A DNA stretch of 64,000 bases from Spirometra erinaceieuropaei. Taxonomy: Eukaryota; Platyhelminthes; Cestoda; Diphyllobothriidea; Diphyllobothriidae. The translations under genes were made by a program, and so were the position numbers. The notes under the pieces were generated by a model. The model had not been told where the DNA came from. It did no database searches and was given only the letters and a program-made list of their open reading frames with translations. This document shows positions 21,954 to 32,384 of this stretch, piece by piece. Numbering within the stretch: position 1 is the first letter of the stretch; the number at the start of each line of letters is the position of its first letter. The stretch covers positions 563,583 to 627,582 of the forward strand of contig CACRXP010000228.1 of NCBI GenBank assembly GCA_902702965.1, read 5' to 3'.

Positions 21954-22517
21954 TCATTGACAAAGAGTATGTACTAGATTACGGTTCCATTGTATTGGTG
22001 CAAAGCTTTTAAATTGCAAGTATTGCCCCTTCCACATAATCTTGTGGAAGACGGAGCGTCTTATTGAAGCATCATCCTCTCTAAACATGAGGACGTCCAG
22101 GAATGGTAAGTTGTTAAACTGTTCCACTTCCATCGTAAATTTGATTATAGGATGCCAATTATTCATCAGGCAAAGTAGGTCGGAGGCGTCTTCCCAGTCG
22201 TCAACAATCGTGAATATATTGTCAACGTATCTCCTGTATAATGTTGTCATGTTTAATTCTGACGACACCTTTTCTTTTAGGTAACCCATAAAAACATTGG
22301 CGAGGGTTGGCCCGAGTGAACTACCCATTGCAACTCCGGCAATTTGTCTGTAAAGTTCCCCATTAAACAGTAATTGAACATCTTTGGGGCAAAGTGCCAG
22401 CAGATCTCGTAGCAGATCGGGGGAGAGTCCGGTTTTGGACGCATGGGCGCATATAACATCTATTGTTTCACCCAATGGTACATTGGTAAATAAGGATTTC
22501 AAGTCTAAAGAGAACAT
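21954..22517 (-). CDS. PLE-2 reverse transcriptase core
   Basis: This open frame of 187 codons begins at an internal Met just before motif A. Motif A is FSLDLKSLFTNVP (Asp at residue 5), motif B is GVAMGSSLGPTLANVFM (61-77) and motif C is YRRYVDNIFTIV (YVDN at 97-100). After that come FTMEVEQFNNLPFLDVLMF and a basic segment. Family members have YVDD, so the second catalytic Asp has become Asn and the enzyme is probably inactive. A frame change separates it from the upstream frame 22799-23617. Confidence 0.8.
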   Translation of the reverse strand: MFSLDLKSLFTNVPLGETIDVICAHASKTGLSPDLLRDLLALCPKDVQLLFNGELYRQIAGVAMGSSLGPTLANVFMGYLKEKVSSELNMTTLYRRYVDNIFTIVDDWEDASDLLCLMNNWHPIIKFTMEVEQFNNLPFLDVLMFREDDASIRRSVFHKIMWKGQYLQFKSFAPIQWNRNLVHTLCQ

Positions 22518-22798
22518 ACACTTGTCGGCGATGTTCTGGTCCTTAATTTCTTCAATGAAATGAAGACTGTCTTTTATCGTTTAGGTGGAAAACAATAGTC
22601 GATTTTGTTCTAGCTCCTTGACATGTCATTTTGCCAGTCTGGTAAATTAGACATAGACAGAATAGGTCCTAATGGTGTGTCCTTTTTATGCGTTTTTGGT
22701 AGACCATATAGTCTGGGGATATGTGGGCCTCTCGGTTTTAGGAGAAGTGCGGTTTTAGTATCGATCAGGTTTTTGTCCAACAACTTTTGAACTTTTTT

Positions 22799-23617
22799 TC
22801 AGACTGAGTCTTCCAATGTCTTGCTTTCATCTTTCCCAGACGTCTCTAGACGAAATTTGCTCTGATCATCTAAGATGCACTTCATTTTCCTCACATAGTC
22901 CTTCCGGTTAAGAATAACAACTCCATGGCCTTTGTCAAGTTTAGAAATTATTATTTGTTCATGACATTTCAATGCGGATAAGGCAGCTATGTGTTCATTG
23001 GTTAATGGAGTCCGTTGTGTTACAGGAGCTTTACGGAACTGATGAGCAATGTCCACAAATTTTGCTTTCAACCGGCCGACATCGACAGTGGATCTGGGTA
23101 CTAAGTCAGACAGTTGAGAATTCAAGTCTTCAAACTGAGCCTCAATTTCAACTGGGTTTAATCTCTTGTTTGGAAAGCAAAAGTCAAGTCCTAGTGATAA
23201 AGCCTCGGATTGTAGCTTATTAAGTTTGATGTCAGTCAGATTAAGGATAGTTTCATCTGTATTCAGAGGGAAATAATCGTCCGTAGACTTTTTGCACAAT
23301 GACTTCATTAGTTTAAAACGGTATGAGTCTCTTGTCTTCCTTTGTATGATACACGCATATTTCATGGAAAGTAACCAGCAGAAGAAACCTATCTTGTCGA
23401 GAATATGTTTTGTTTGGTCCAAACGAGATTTGTTTATGTCGACAGCCTCAACCGAGTCCTCAATTTTTGATTGTGCAAGAGGGTCCAGATTTTTTATGGT
23501 AGGACGTAATTTTCCCGGACGTAGGATCATGTAGAAATCCACTGGGTACTTCTTGCTGCTTATGCAATTCTGAAGAAATTCAATCCGTGTGTTTTCTTTC
23601 GTTATTCTGCATTGCAA
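22799..23617 (-). CDS. PLE-2 N-terminal region and RT fingers
   Basis: A 272-codon open frame. Its last third carries TPLTNEHIAALSALKCHEQI followed by ISKLDKGHGVVILNRKDYV, the block that opens the RT in Penelope-like elements (usually KADKGxxVVI followed by DY). The first two thirds are a Lys-rich, Leu-rich region without a known fold, as usual for PLE N-termini. The true start cannot be fixed. The element's 5' end lies about 70 bases upstream. The frame is lost at 22799, after which the same strand continues in another frame to the RT core. Confidence 0.7.
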   Translation of the reverse strand: MQCRITKENTRIEFLQNCISSKKYPVDFYMILRPGKLRPTIKNLDPLAQSKIEDSVEAVDINKSRLDQTKHILDKIGFFCWLLSMKYACIIQRKTRDSYRFKLMKSLCKKSTDDYFPLNTDETILNLTDIKLNKLQSEALSLGLDFCFPNKRLNPVEIEAQFEDLNSQLSDLVPRSTVDVGRLKAKFVDIAHQFRKAPVTQRTPLTNEHIAALSALKCHEQIIISKLDKGHGVVILNRKDYVRKMKCILDDQSKFRLETSGKDESKTLEDSV

Positions 23618-23727
23618 TTATAGAAGTCTGTCCAGAGACTTAATAATATCCGAGGGGAGGTGCTGTTTGAGAAGTTTGAAGCATTGGCCGTATTAGATTC
23701 TGCTTTATATGCTTGTTTTCAAAAAAT

Positions 23728-23760
23728 AACGTGTTCCGGTGCTCGACTCTTCCTCTTCAC
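23728..23760 (+). mobile_element. Displaced end of the PLE-1 tail
   Basis: GTGTTCCGGTGCTCGACTCTTC here matches the bases that directly follow CAATAAACACA in the minus-strand PLE-1 end at 19517-19545 (GTGTTCCCGTGCTCGACTC). It lies just outside PLE-2, whose other side borders CAATAAACAAA of the plus-strand PLE-1. I take it as the end of that PLE-1 tail, separated by the PLE-2 insertion. Confidence 0.6.
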
Positions 23761-24700
23761 TTATGCATACACCTGTTACTTGAAATTTCGCCTTCATTCG
23801 TGAATTAAGACCTTGGTTGCATATGCAGTTGGTCTTTCTTTACTATGTCGGCATTTCAGCCTTTTAAATCTTACCGCACATTAATGGACGCAAGCCTGAA
23901 GTCACATCTCCTGAGTTGCTCTTTTATCACTTTCTGGAAAATACAACAAACATCGTGCATTATCATATTGCGCTCCAAATGTGTGAAAATTGTCAATTTT
24001 GGCAGACATTAGCTGTGAAAATTTTAACACGTGTGAATCCGCCATTGTCTCTCATACATACTTGTTTGACGTATAGGATTCACTACTGATAACATTAAAG
24101 ACTGCCGCGGATGATGATGATAGTGCCATGCACAAGTGTTTCGGCGATCAAGTCCCTTACTAATTTTCCCCCAATCGTATATTTGTTAGTTTCGACAAAC
24201 GGTGTACTCAGAATTGAACAGTAGCGAAGGGATTTACATGACGTTCTGATCAGACTCCTAGTTGATTAACGTGAACGGTTAGCTTAATTTTTCTGCAATG
24301 AACTCGACTGATTTTTTGAAAATGTTTCCTACAAAGTTATTGTTAGGATGGCGTTTATCGGCAATTCCATTGAGATCTATCACCACGCTAACATTAGAAA
24401 AATGAGCTTGAGATGAATAAACAAATCCTTGTTATCAGAAAGATACGCAGTCAGTCAATTTGAAAAGTTCATTATTTGCAGTTATCTCATCCTCGTAAAC
24501 TTTCAGCATTTGCAATATAAGTATTAAATTCGAACTTTGCCCGTCTACAATTAACCATTTGACTGGCATCGATCCCATTTGCAGAGGATTCATTATTCAG
24601 AAGACGAGGATGTTATCACAGGGTTAAGAAGTCTATTGGCTCTAAATATCGGATTTACACCTGATGCCATCATGAGCGACGGTTGCAGATAAAGCGAAGT
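23761..24700. other. No recognisable gene; short interspersed similarity
   Basis: Except for 24130-24255, which resembles 655-780 (shared CAAGTCCCTTA and TAATTTTCCCC-like blocks), I see nothing assignable here. Confidence 0.4.
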
Positions 24701-24739
24701 GCATCGATTTTCCTTCAAAAGACGTGGTTAATATGTATA

Positions 24740-25240
24740 TGGATTCGCAAATAATCAAACTACGTCTCTATTCTGTTTTCAAACTGGTAGCAAATCTTTA
24801 TCGTGTAACAGATTTAGAGGGATCGCTACTTTTATTAATCAAAATCGGTGCGGGGAATGTAAGTTCTTATTTTCTTACCCTGATGATTTGACAGACACAA
24901 TCGTTGTCAAATGCATAATCCCTTTGTTGAAAACTTTTAAAGGCATTCTAGTTGTCAGTATTTATTTTCCTCCCTCAACCTATGATGGTGCTTTAGTCCG
25001 TTTTTTTCAAATTTCTTCAACAACACCGCTTGTATTGTCTTGAGAGCCTCTTATAATCTTATGCGGTAATCTGAGCAGTTGTGAACCTACGTCCCATCAC
25101 ACTTTTAGACAATGATGATCTTGCCTCTTTTGATATTCGCGCCGACATCCCTCTTGATCGCGATTTTACCAATCACTCCACGCTTTCGTGTAAAAATCAA
25201 GGCTCTGCTGTCAAGTTCTGATCATCCTTCCTTATTGAGT
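24740..25240 (+). pseudogene. LINE J endonuclease fragment
   Basis: One plus-strand frame reads FRGIATFINQNRCGECKFLF, SYPDDLTDTIVVKCIIPLL then KTFKGILVVSIYFPPSTYDG and ALVRFFQ, interrupted by one TGA, and then PLIILCGNLSSCEP. After a frame shift near 25100 it reads LLDNDDLASFDIRADIPLD. The order (RG-x-ATF block, internal strands, YFPP, then a CGNL block where GDxN is usual) is that of an APE-like LINE endonuclease. No matching reverse transcriptase is found in the window, so the family is separate from LINEs A, B and D. Confidence 0.5.
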
Positions 25241-25673
25241 CTTCAAGAAACCCATAAAATTTCTAAACGAGCATTGCTAGTCCGGCCTGATAGGAAAATG
25301 GAAGGTGCGCAACACATCCTCACAAAACATTTGCTTACTTCAGACTCGTTTTTCTTTAACAATAGAATGTCGAATTGTCCTCTAGCCACCATTACAAAGT
25401 TTTTGGATGAAATGTGTAATTTCTGCTGTCCTCTGGATACATTTATAGTAGGACCAGATAGAACTACCTTCCGCTATATAACATCCCTTAGACGCAGAAC
25501 AGGAACTCCCCAACAACCCAGGCCTACGTGAAAATCTTGTGGACGCTACCATCCTAATAAAATAAAGAAATTGTCAGACCAAATAACCTGTTTATGAGTC
25601 CGCTTTCTACTTCTTATTCCTCCCCAATCTTTCCCTTATTCGTCCGCTGAAATTTGGGAAAATCTTACACTTT

Positions 25674-26400
25674 ATGGTTGACAGCATCTCAAATACAATT
25701 CATCGACGACTGATGAACGCCATTGAAAGAACATGCAACACAGCCGAATTATATTTAGCAGTCCTACTAATGCCATCTCAGTTTCATGGGCAAAGGGCAC
25801 CTTGTCATTGCACGCCACTACAAATTGTCTTTACGAAGTCGCATGCACTTACAGGGGTAAGTAAATTGGGCCAACGCAAAGGCAATTGCCAGCCCGGTAA
25901 GTTCAGCACCTACCTAAATGGCACCTAATAAGGCAAATAATATTTCACGTAATTTTATCACAATTTCCCTCATTGATAGAGACCACTCAGTTGATCCCAA
26001 AACATCCTTCCGAGTATTAGCTTTGGCACGAACAACTCGGATATTGCGCTATTTGGAGGCAGCCTACATACGGCGGGCGAAACCCGACCTATGCAAACAG
26101 TTAGACGGCCTGGTCAACTCAGCTTGCCCTGGTATATCTCAGCCCTCTGGCCTGCTCACTGCCTCTGCGCGCACACTTCCCAGTTTTCTTTCCCAAATTG
26201 TGGTTTTAAGTTCCCATTTTAATTGACAAGTCTGCCTGCAGTAAACGATGACCTTGATGTTTTTTGTGTTCATTTTCTCTGTGGAAGTTCAAATCTCTGT
26301 ATATTTCTAATTCGCAATCTCTGTGTTATTCAGCGACAGGTTGTTGTTGAAAAGGTGTCACGGAATTAGTTAATTACAATAAATTCTGCTGTGCATGCTT
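25674..26400 (+). mobile_element. PLE-2 copy 2: connector, endonuclease and 3' end
   Basis: On the plus strand SISNTIHRRLMNAIERTCNT aligns with the connector of PLE-2 copy 1. The endonuclease then reads NCLYEVACTYRGK, a TAA stop, IGPTQRQLP, and the frame 25918-26226 gives DHSVDPKTSFRVLALART and YLEAAYIRRAKPDLCKQLD. The 3' region shares GTTGAAAAG, GTCACG and CAATAAATTCTGCTGTGCAT with copy 1 and ends near 26400. The RT is missing. The first Tyr of the nuclease is present, and the second (KYIG) is lost to the stop. Confidence 0.75.
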
Positions 26401-26449
26401 GCTACACATCCAAAGGTTTCTTATTTCAGTATACAAAAGACATTTGTTG

Positions 26450-26765
26450 CCGCGTAGTGTCGGCAATTGAGCTACAAAGCACAAATTGGCCAGTGCGCGT
26501 CTTACACACGGTTGACGATGAACAGAGACAGAAGAGTTAATTGTTAAAGATGTTCACCTTTTAAACGTTCGTGCATATTTGGAAGAACCGGCGAAGGGAG
26601 GGGGGTCGTCAATAATGATTGTTTATTGCCATGCTATGATTATTTAGCCGGGCAGTCGGCAAGTGTTTGAATGCTCCCAGCGCAACTCAGCACTGTTTGG
26701 CTGCTGGGCCGTCGACGAGACTTCCTCAGTAACATTGCCGATTTTGGTTAATTTTACCTCACGGC
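26450..26765 (-). repeat. Interspersed repeat C, copy 2
   Basis: Same repeat as 14028-14315 and 33598-33762. It directly follows the truncated minus-strand PLE-1 RT, so the frame 26644-26931 is a chimera: its first two thirds are PLE-1 and its last third (KIGNVTEEVSSTAQQPNSAE) is repeat C. Similar Ala/Ser-rich readings occur in the other two copies, so a short coding region at the end of an unknown retroelement is possible. Confidence 0.55.
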
Positions 26766-27400
26766 TCTCTTTGTGAGCCACAGAGTGTTTGCTATGAAAA
26801 CTGAGGAGTTTGATGAGCGTAACTCTCCTATGAACTGTCGCTTCAAGTGCCCCTTTGGAAATTTGTCTGATGGGCAGATCAAGGACGGAGTGAGTGTTGC
26901 GCCTGTTCCACTCTCGTGAGTTATATACCATGAACGATTGAGTTTAACAGGTCGGGGGAATTTAGCAACATGTCCTTCTTTACGATAACAAACGTGTCAT
27001 CTGTCTAATGCTGCCAAAATACTCCTTCACGCTTAGGGAAGACAGCATTTTGTAACCCCTTATCTGCCACTAAACCGGAGACTACGAAATCGGTGGAGTT
27101 TACTTGACCTGGTCATGGGTTGCTTCAGCTAAAGTGTACAACTATTTTTTGCATTTTTCAAACATCTGCATGAGACTATCAAGTTTGCGGGAATTCTCCC
27201 TCTCGTCATACGCCTTCTCAAGTCATATGGTCAAATAGTTCTGCGCCAAGTTTGGTAGGATGGATGCAATTAACGACGGCCCTCCGAAATGGACAGCGAT
27301 TTCGTTTGGTTAAATTCCATGACTTCGGAGGTCTTTTAGGAACTGGCAGACTACACCTAGGAAATGGATCGTCAGTCTAACCTCGCAGGCATCGACATAG
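26766..27400 (-). mobile_element. PLE-1 reverse transcriptase remnant, minus
   Basis: Read leftward, the minus strand gives LRLTIHFL-like sequence, FLKDLRSHGI, a stop, PNEIAVHFGG (motif A region with the Asp lost), LEKAYDE, VVSGLVADKGLQ (motif B), FWQH, a stop, TDDTFVIVKKDM (motif C), and finally VLDLPIRQ with TVHRRVTLIKLLSFHSKHS, the connector. Order and content match the plus copy at 19862-21003. At least five stops or frame changes are present. It ends where repeat C begins. Confidence 0.65.
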
Positions 27401-27610
27401 TCACCCTTGTTGAAAACAAAGCAGTCTGATGATTGACTGAATCCATGGCCCCAAATAAGAACTTAGCCAGTCGAGTTATTGATCTGGCACTGGCGTACGA
27501 AGCTGTGTGCATTCGCTCCTTATGTCGTTACTAGCACTTTTGACGCAGGACTACTGCGCGGGTTTGAAAGTTCAAAGTAGTAAATAAAGCCTTCCGGTAC
27601 TGGACGAGTC
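27401..27610 (+). mobile_element. PLE-1 endonuclease end and tail, plus
   Basis: The plus strand reads NKAV, two stops, LTESMAPNKNLASRVIDLAL then AYEAV, which matches the end of the PLE-1 endonuclease (EAWVSDxNSxNRxIDLAPAY). The 3' end follows with GAAAGTTCAAAGTAGTAAATAAA and a CTTCCGGTACTGGACGAG tail, similar to the tail of other PLE-1 copies. It lies head-to-head with the minus-strand RT remnant on its left. Confidence 0.6.
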
Positions 27611-30600
27611 TACGTCTTTACTTGAGCCAAATGTAATTTAAGTGCAACTTCTATTCTGTAATTTATTATTATTATTCTTTGCTGGTAATGTTGCCGGGCA
27701 AGCTCTGAAGTCGCACCTTGTGGCCCTTTCTATGGGCTAGTCTGCTGGACTCGGTGAGTGAATGGATGTTAAGTGAATCATTCAATTCCTTATTGCCATT
27801 ATGTCAGAACATCAGTAGTACGAATTAAGAACAAGAAGATGGTCAGAATCGCGCATCCCAGTCCATCTGTTGATGATGTAAAAATACGTTTACACTGGCA
27901 AACGAACGTTGCGAGCAGTTACAGACTCAATCGTTAATCATATGCCTGAGGGGTCTGTAAACTGCTCTGTGAATGCAAGCATTCATATCTTTGCCGCAAC
28001 AAAAATACTTATATACACAGGATGTATTCAGCCGTCATTGCGGACTTATTCAAGCAGACCTACATGCTCATTCCAATTTCTTATTTGTTTTCCTTTATTA
28101 CCCTTTAGTAATTGCGAATAACCAACTGGGTATGGATAGCGAATTAAATTATTACGATCCGCTCCAACATTTTGGCCCCGCTCACCGTATGCAGATGGCA
28201 CTTCGGCAAAGGCTTATGGAAGAGTTTTATCTTTAGTTAGCATGAACGTGTGTCATATCCAATGTGTATTTATGTGTTGGCATGGTTGTTTGTGAAGAGC
28301 ACAATGTGTAAAACACATGCCGAGCACAAGCACAACGTTTTGTACGCGATCCCAGCATCCGCATGCGCTGTCTAATGCACCACGTTGTTAAGATAGGCGG
28401 GGCCTGCAATTCAACAAAACGCAACATCTGAGCGATTTTGGGCGTAAAATCAGTTATCTGAGCAACAGAAATCGCTTGAGTGAAAATTAGTTTGAGGTCC
28501 ACATTCGCATCAAATCGGAGAGTCACTGACGATTACAAATAAAATAATTGTTCATATTTAATGTCTTATTTGTTATTACGACTCACCTTAAATTGACTAC
28601 TTTTTACATGCCAGCTTTATTAAAATGGAGATATCTGCACCATGGCGGATGTTGGAGGACTATTATCGTGTAATCCTGGCCAGTTCAGATGCGCTTCTGA
28701 CAAATTCTTCAGTGTTTTCTATCTGACCGTCATTAACACACAAGGTGGGCGTTGACGCCAGCAAGGTAAGTATTAAAAAGACATTTCTGTCGCATTAAAA
28801 TTGCATTAATGATGTCGAAAACTAACCTTTCCAGGCGATAATGTAGGTCAGTGCTCTAGTCCTTTCCCAGTTTGCGTAACAGTACACGAAAGACCTTGCC
28901 GCATATTTGTAATCCAGATTAAATTCAAGTCTCAAACGACCATTCTTTTCGCTGTAGGCTAAATTATTAGAGAAGATAGCAGTGATTCGATACGTGTTTA
29001 TAACACGAAATCTCAGCAGTGAAGACTGGTGTAGAATTAAACAAAGGCTTATTATAACCCAGTCTGTTTTATGCTAATGTGGCCACAAAATCACCGGATG
29101 CATAAGAGCCAGAGAAACAGGAGAATTATGTAAATAGCAATTTATAAATTTACTGTATCACCTAGGTTGCCTAAAGCTGTGAGACAGATTCCATAGTTGA
29201 AGAAACTCCGAATTGTAAATTTATATGTGGCTGCCCTTTACGTCTACGCTGTGTAAAAGAATTACGACCTCCAATCCGGACTGACCGTGTGTGCGCCATG
29301 GTATTCCCGAGGGCTTTCATCATCCACTAGTCACGTGTAATAATGCACCAAATTTTATCAAATAACTTTTGGCAAAATGTTTTCTCTTGGCAAACAATGC
29401 TACTGATCCTCCCCTTATTCCAAAACAGTAGACATGGATTAATGGTCAGTGTTGTGTTACGAGTTAAATTAATGACAGCCCTTGATATATGCGATGCACG
29501 GGGGGGAGGTATAACAGGCAGTCTGTGGACAAGTCACCTACCACACTTATCATTCTCTGGCGTGCCGAGGCGTCGCAATCCGGAGCATAAATATCGCCCT
29601 GACCTAAAGCAGAGAATCTTTAAACGCAGACGATAATTAGTGAGGATATGTTTAATTAACATTTAATGAGTTTAACCAGAGTAAATTTAAGCATGTCTCA
29701 CATCCTGCAGGTCCGATTCTTTGCCATTCAGCAAAAATTCCAAATGTACACTTTTGCCGTCTGTACAGATATCCAGCCTTTGGCCCTCTTCTACATAAAA
29801 GCCGGCTAAAATTAAATGCTTCAATTAGAAGTTCGAGCAAACTAATTTATCTCTGCACTGGCAAACCTTGCACGGATTGCAAAAGAATATTGCGACTTCA
29901 AAATGTGGAATTATAAAACTTACGAATGCTCTCATCGCCAGGTTTGTGAATTGTTACTGGAAATTCGCTTTCTAGCATGGCATAGGAGATTTTCTCAACG
30001 TTCGGCAGAGTTACACTCGTTGCATAATAACCATCGTCTTAAAGAGAAATGCGAGCACAGACATGGCGTGTTTCAATGGAGGATATCGTGGTGTTTGTGG
30101 AGTATGCGCATGCGAATCGAAAAAAGAAAAATTGTGTTTTTTTCAAGTCATGCACTAATGTGAATGTACAATAATCAAGATGTAACATAAGAGGGTTTTC
30201 AAACCAGAAAATAAGTGACAGGATAAAGATGCAAAGCGATCGTACGTGCAGTGTAGGGACATCGGAAATAGCCTTCACTGTATGAGCACCATCCCTTTGC
30301 CCAACCGTATGTCCCGAATTGTTCATTTCCAAGGTATCCTGTCTTTAACATATGCAAGCAGATTTTATTAAATTACCATCCAATTTATTCTGAAAAGTGA
30401 TACATGGAGCTTGCATTAACAGAACTATATAACAGCAAAATATAATGCAAAGAATGTACGTTTTATAAGTGACGTACCCAATAGCTTTGCACTATCGGCA
30501 CCTCAAGCGTAATGTCCCCAGTGGCCTTCTTCGGAATCATTCGCTGGCTCCAAGAGCACAGGTTGTTTCCGCGACTGAAAGACAACAATTTTTTCTACAG

Positions 30601-32384
30601 CATCCTTGTCATACATCCACTTTTAATTATTCATCAACGCCAACATTAAATTGCCTCACTAAAATGTGCTCGCCTTTACTAAACGCCATATTCGCAGGCA
30701 TGCTGTTTTTTAGAAAACATTTCAGTACTACCAGAGCAGTCGAACGATCTGCACTATATTTAGATTGTAATTCTAAGGACGGTGCTTGTCAATTTACCGT
30801 ATTTTTGGAGAAAGTGCTTGCTACAAGGAGATCGATTTATCAGTTGCACTGAAATGTGTTAGTCAGAACATTCTACATACGCAGTGACTGAGGAAGTTCA
30901 CGTATTACGCCCGCACCGGACGCACTTCCCTCAACAACAATTATTAATAGCTGGTACTTCATTGTGGAAAGATTTATCGCAACCCAGCGCTATTAAATGT
31001 GTACCCAGAAAGAATGTGCAGACAATGGCAGAAACGACAATTGTCACGTTTCTTCTTCGCGTGCGAGGTTCCGCATATCTGCAGTCACGTGATTCACTCA
31101 ACCTTACCCATGACATTTGAGAGAGTACATTTTTTGCAAATAAAGACATCAACAAATAAAAAGCGAAATCTAAATACTTGTTAGATATTCTATAAAATCA
31201 TAAATGAAACATTTTTGGATCATTGTCGCGTGAACAAGTTTCATGAGACGTATTAGACATGCACGTACCCCATGTGGAAGAGGGACAATATTGCTGCCAA
31301 ACTGAAGAGAAGGAGAGTTGTCGGCATTTTCTCAGGGACAAAAGTTTTCCAGACAGTGCGTATTTTTATACTAGGGTGGAACGCCTTTTCAACACCTAAA
31401 CAGCAATCTCATTGGTTTACAACAAAATATCGCTGTCAGATACTCCCTTTCTCATGCAGATCCTTACTTGGAGGCTGCAGTGAACTGGAGTGCAGTATTG
31501 CTTAAACACGTAATCCCTTTTGCGCCTTAAATGACGTCCCTGGTTCAGACATAGTTTGAACTGAGGGGCTTCAACGTGTTTAAATAAACACCTAGCGAAA
31601 TCGTCTTGCGTCAAATATATATCCACTCCACTCTTCTTCACGATAGATATAATGACGGCTAAAGTTGACGAGAGATTTCTTTGTAAATTTAATCCAACAT
31701 GTAGCATACGATCATCACCAAAATATGAATGCTGTGCTTTTAGCCCATGTGAAATTCCAACTCATATCTCGGCTCTTTTGTCGATAACAATGCAGCCACA
31801 TAATTTTGAAAGTTATATCCTGTTATCTAGATTCCGCCTACACATAAAATGGCCACTATATGTCCTATCGCGTTAAACGGAAAGTAAGATTTAGAAATGG
31901 GTTTTCGGTTAGAATTGGTTTCGTAGATTGGGTTGTGATATTAGCTAGCACTCAGCAAGATTCCAGGATATTTGTATGACTCCATAATCCCGTCTTGGAT
32001 ATGGGTTCAGTACCGTATGCCTGCGAAGGCCACGCTGCATCTCAGATGAATATTGATTTATTTTTCAGTTCTCATCTCTTGTATGTATTTGAAATAGGCA
32101 AAATTGTTTGGAAATATATAAGTTCTCTTTCTTAGAATGTAAGCATTTTACATACCCATTACTTGCTTGGGCTTCTTCCACAACATTCGATGCACGAAGC
32201 ATGTGTATACATGTCAAAATCATTTGTTGTTGAATAGCGTTTTCTTCAAACAATATGATTTATAAAAGAATATTTTCTTCAGTCTTGAAACGTCCGTACA
32301 TGTATGGTGCCGTAAAACATCCGATGCGCTAATATAACGCGCATTAAAAAAAGATCAAATTGTCAAAACGCACTGTAGTGAGCC
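27611..32384. other. Repeat-poor stretch without identified genes
   Basis: This is the longest interval without recognisable transposon sequence, and so the best candidate for host non-coding or intronic DNA. A short (ATT)n run lies near 27663. One possible terminal exon is described separately at 28110-28236. Other frames, such as 29343-29636 and 30469-30852, have no motif or splice support. Confidence 0.4.
28110..28236 (+). other. Possible terminal exon (weak)
   Basis: A pyrimidine-rich tract ending in CCCTTTAG (to 28109) is followed by an open reading IANNQLGMDSELNYYDPLQH then FGPAHRMQMALRQRLMEEFYL and a TAG stop at 28234-28236. The composition (acidic, Met, Gln and Arg rich) looks more like a real protein C-terminus than the surrounding frames. 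No partner exon, homologous family or poly(A) signal was established, so this may be chance. Confidence 0.25.

Larger units (their letters stand above)
21004..23727 (-). mobile_element. PLE-2, nearly full length, inserted in a PLE-1 tail
   Basis: This is the best-preserved PLE of the window. On the minus strand it has an N-terminal region and RT fingers (23617-22799), a block LYGLPKTHKKDTPL (about 22690), the RT core (22517-21954), a connector, a GIY-YIG nuclease (about 21650-21315) and a 3' untranslated region ending CAATAAATTCTGCTCTACATGCTTG (about 21055-21080). A 26-base sequence at 23660-23685 recurs in the same orientation at 21009-21034 with 24 of 26 matches, like the pseudo-LTR of Penelope elements. 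A short inverted copy of the 3' end (about 23695-23720) lies outside the 5' end. Confidence 0.8.

Noticed and set aside
28620..28790. Reading with CNPGQFRC resembling an LDL-receptor class A start next to a GTAAGT
   Set aside because: Only one partial cysteine pattern is present, the frame stops before the donor, and the antisense strand gives an equally plausible reading, so it is not supportable.
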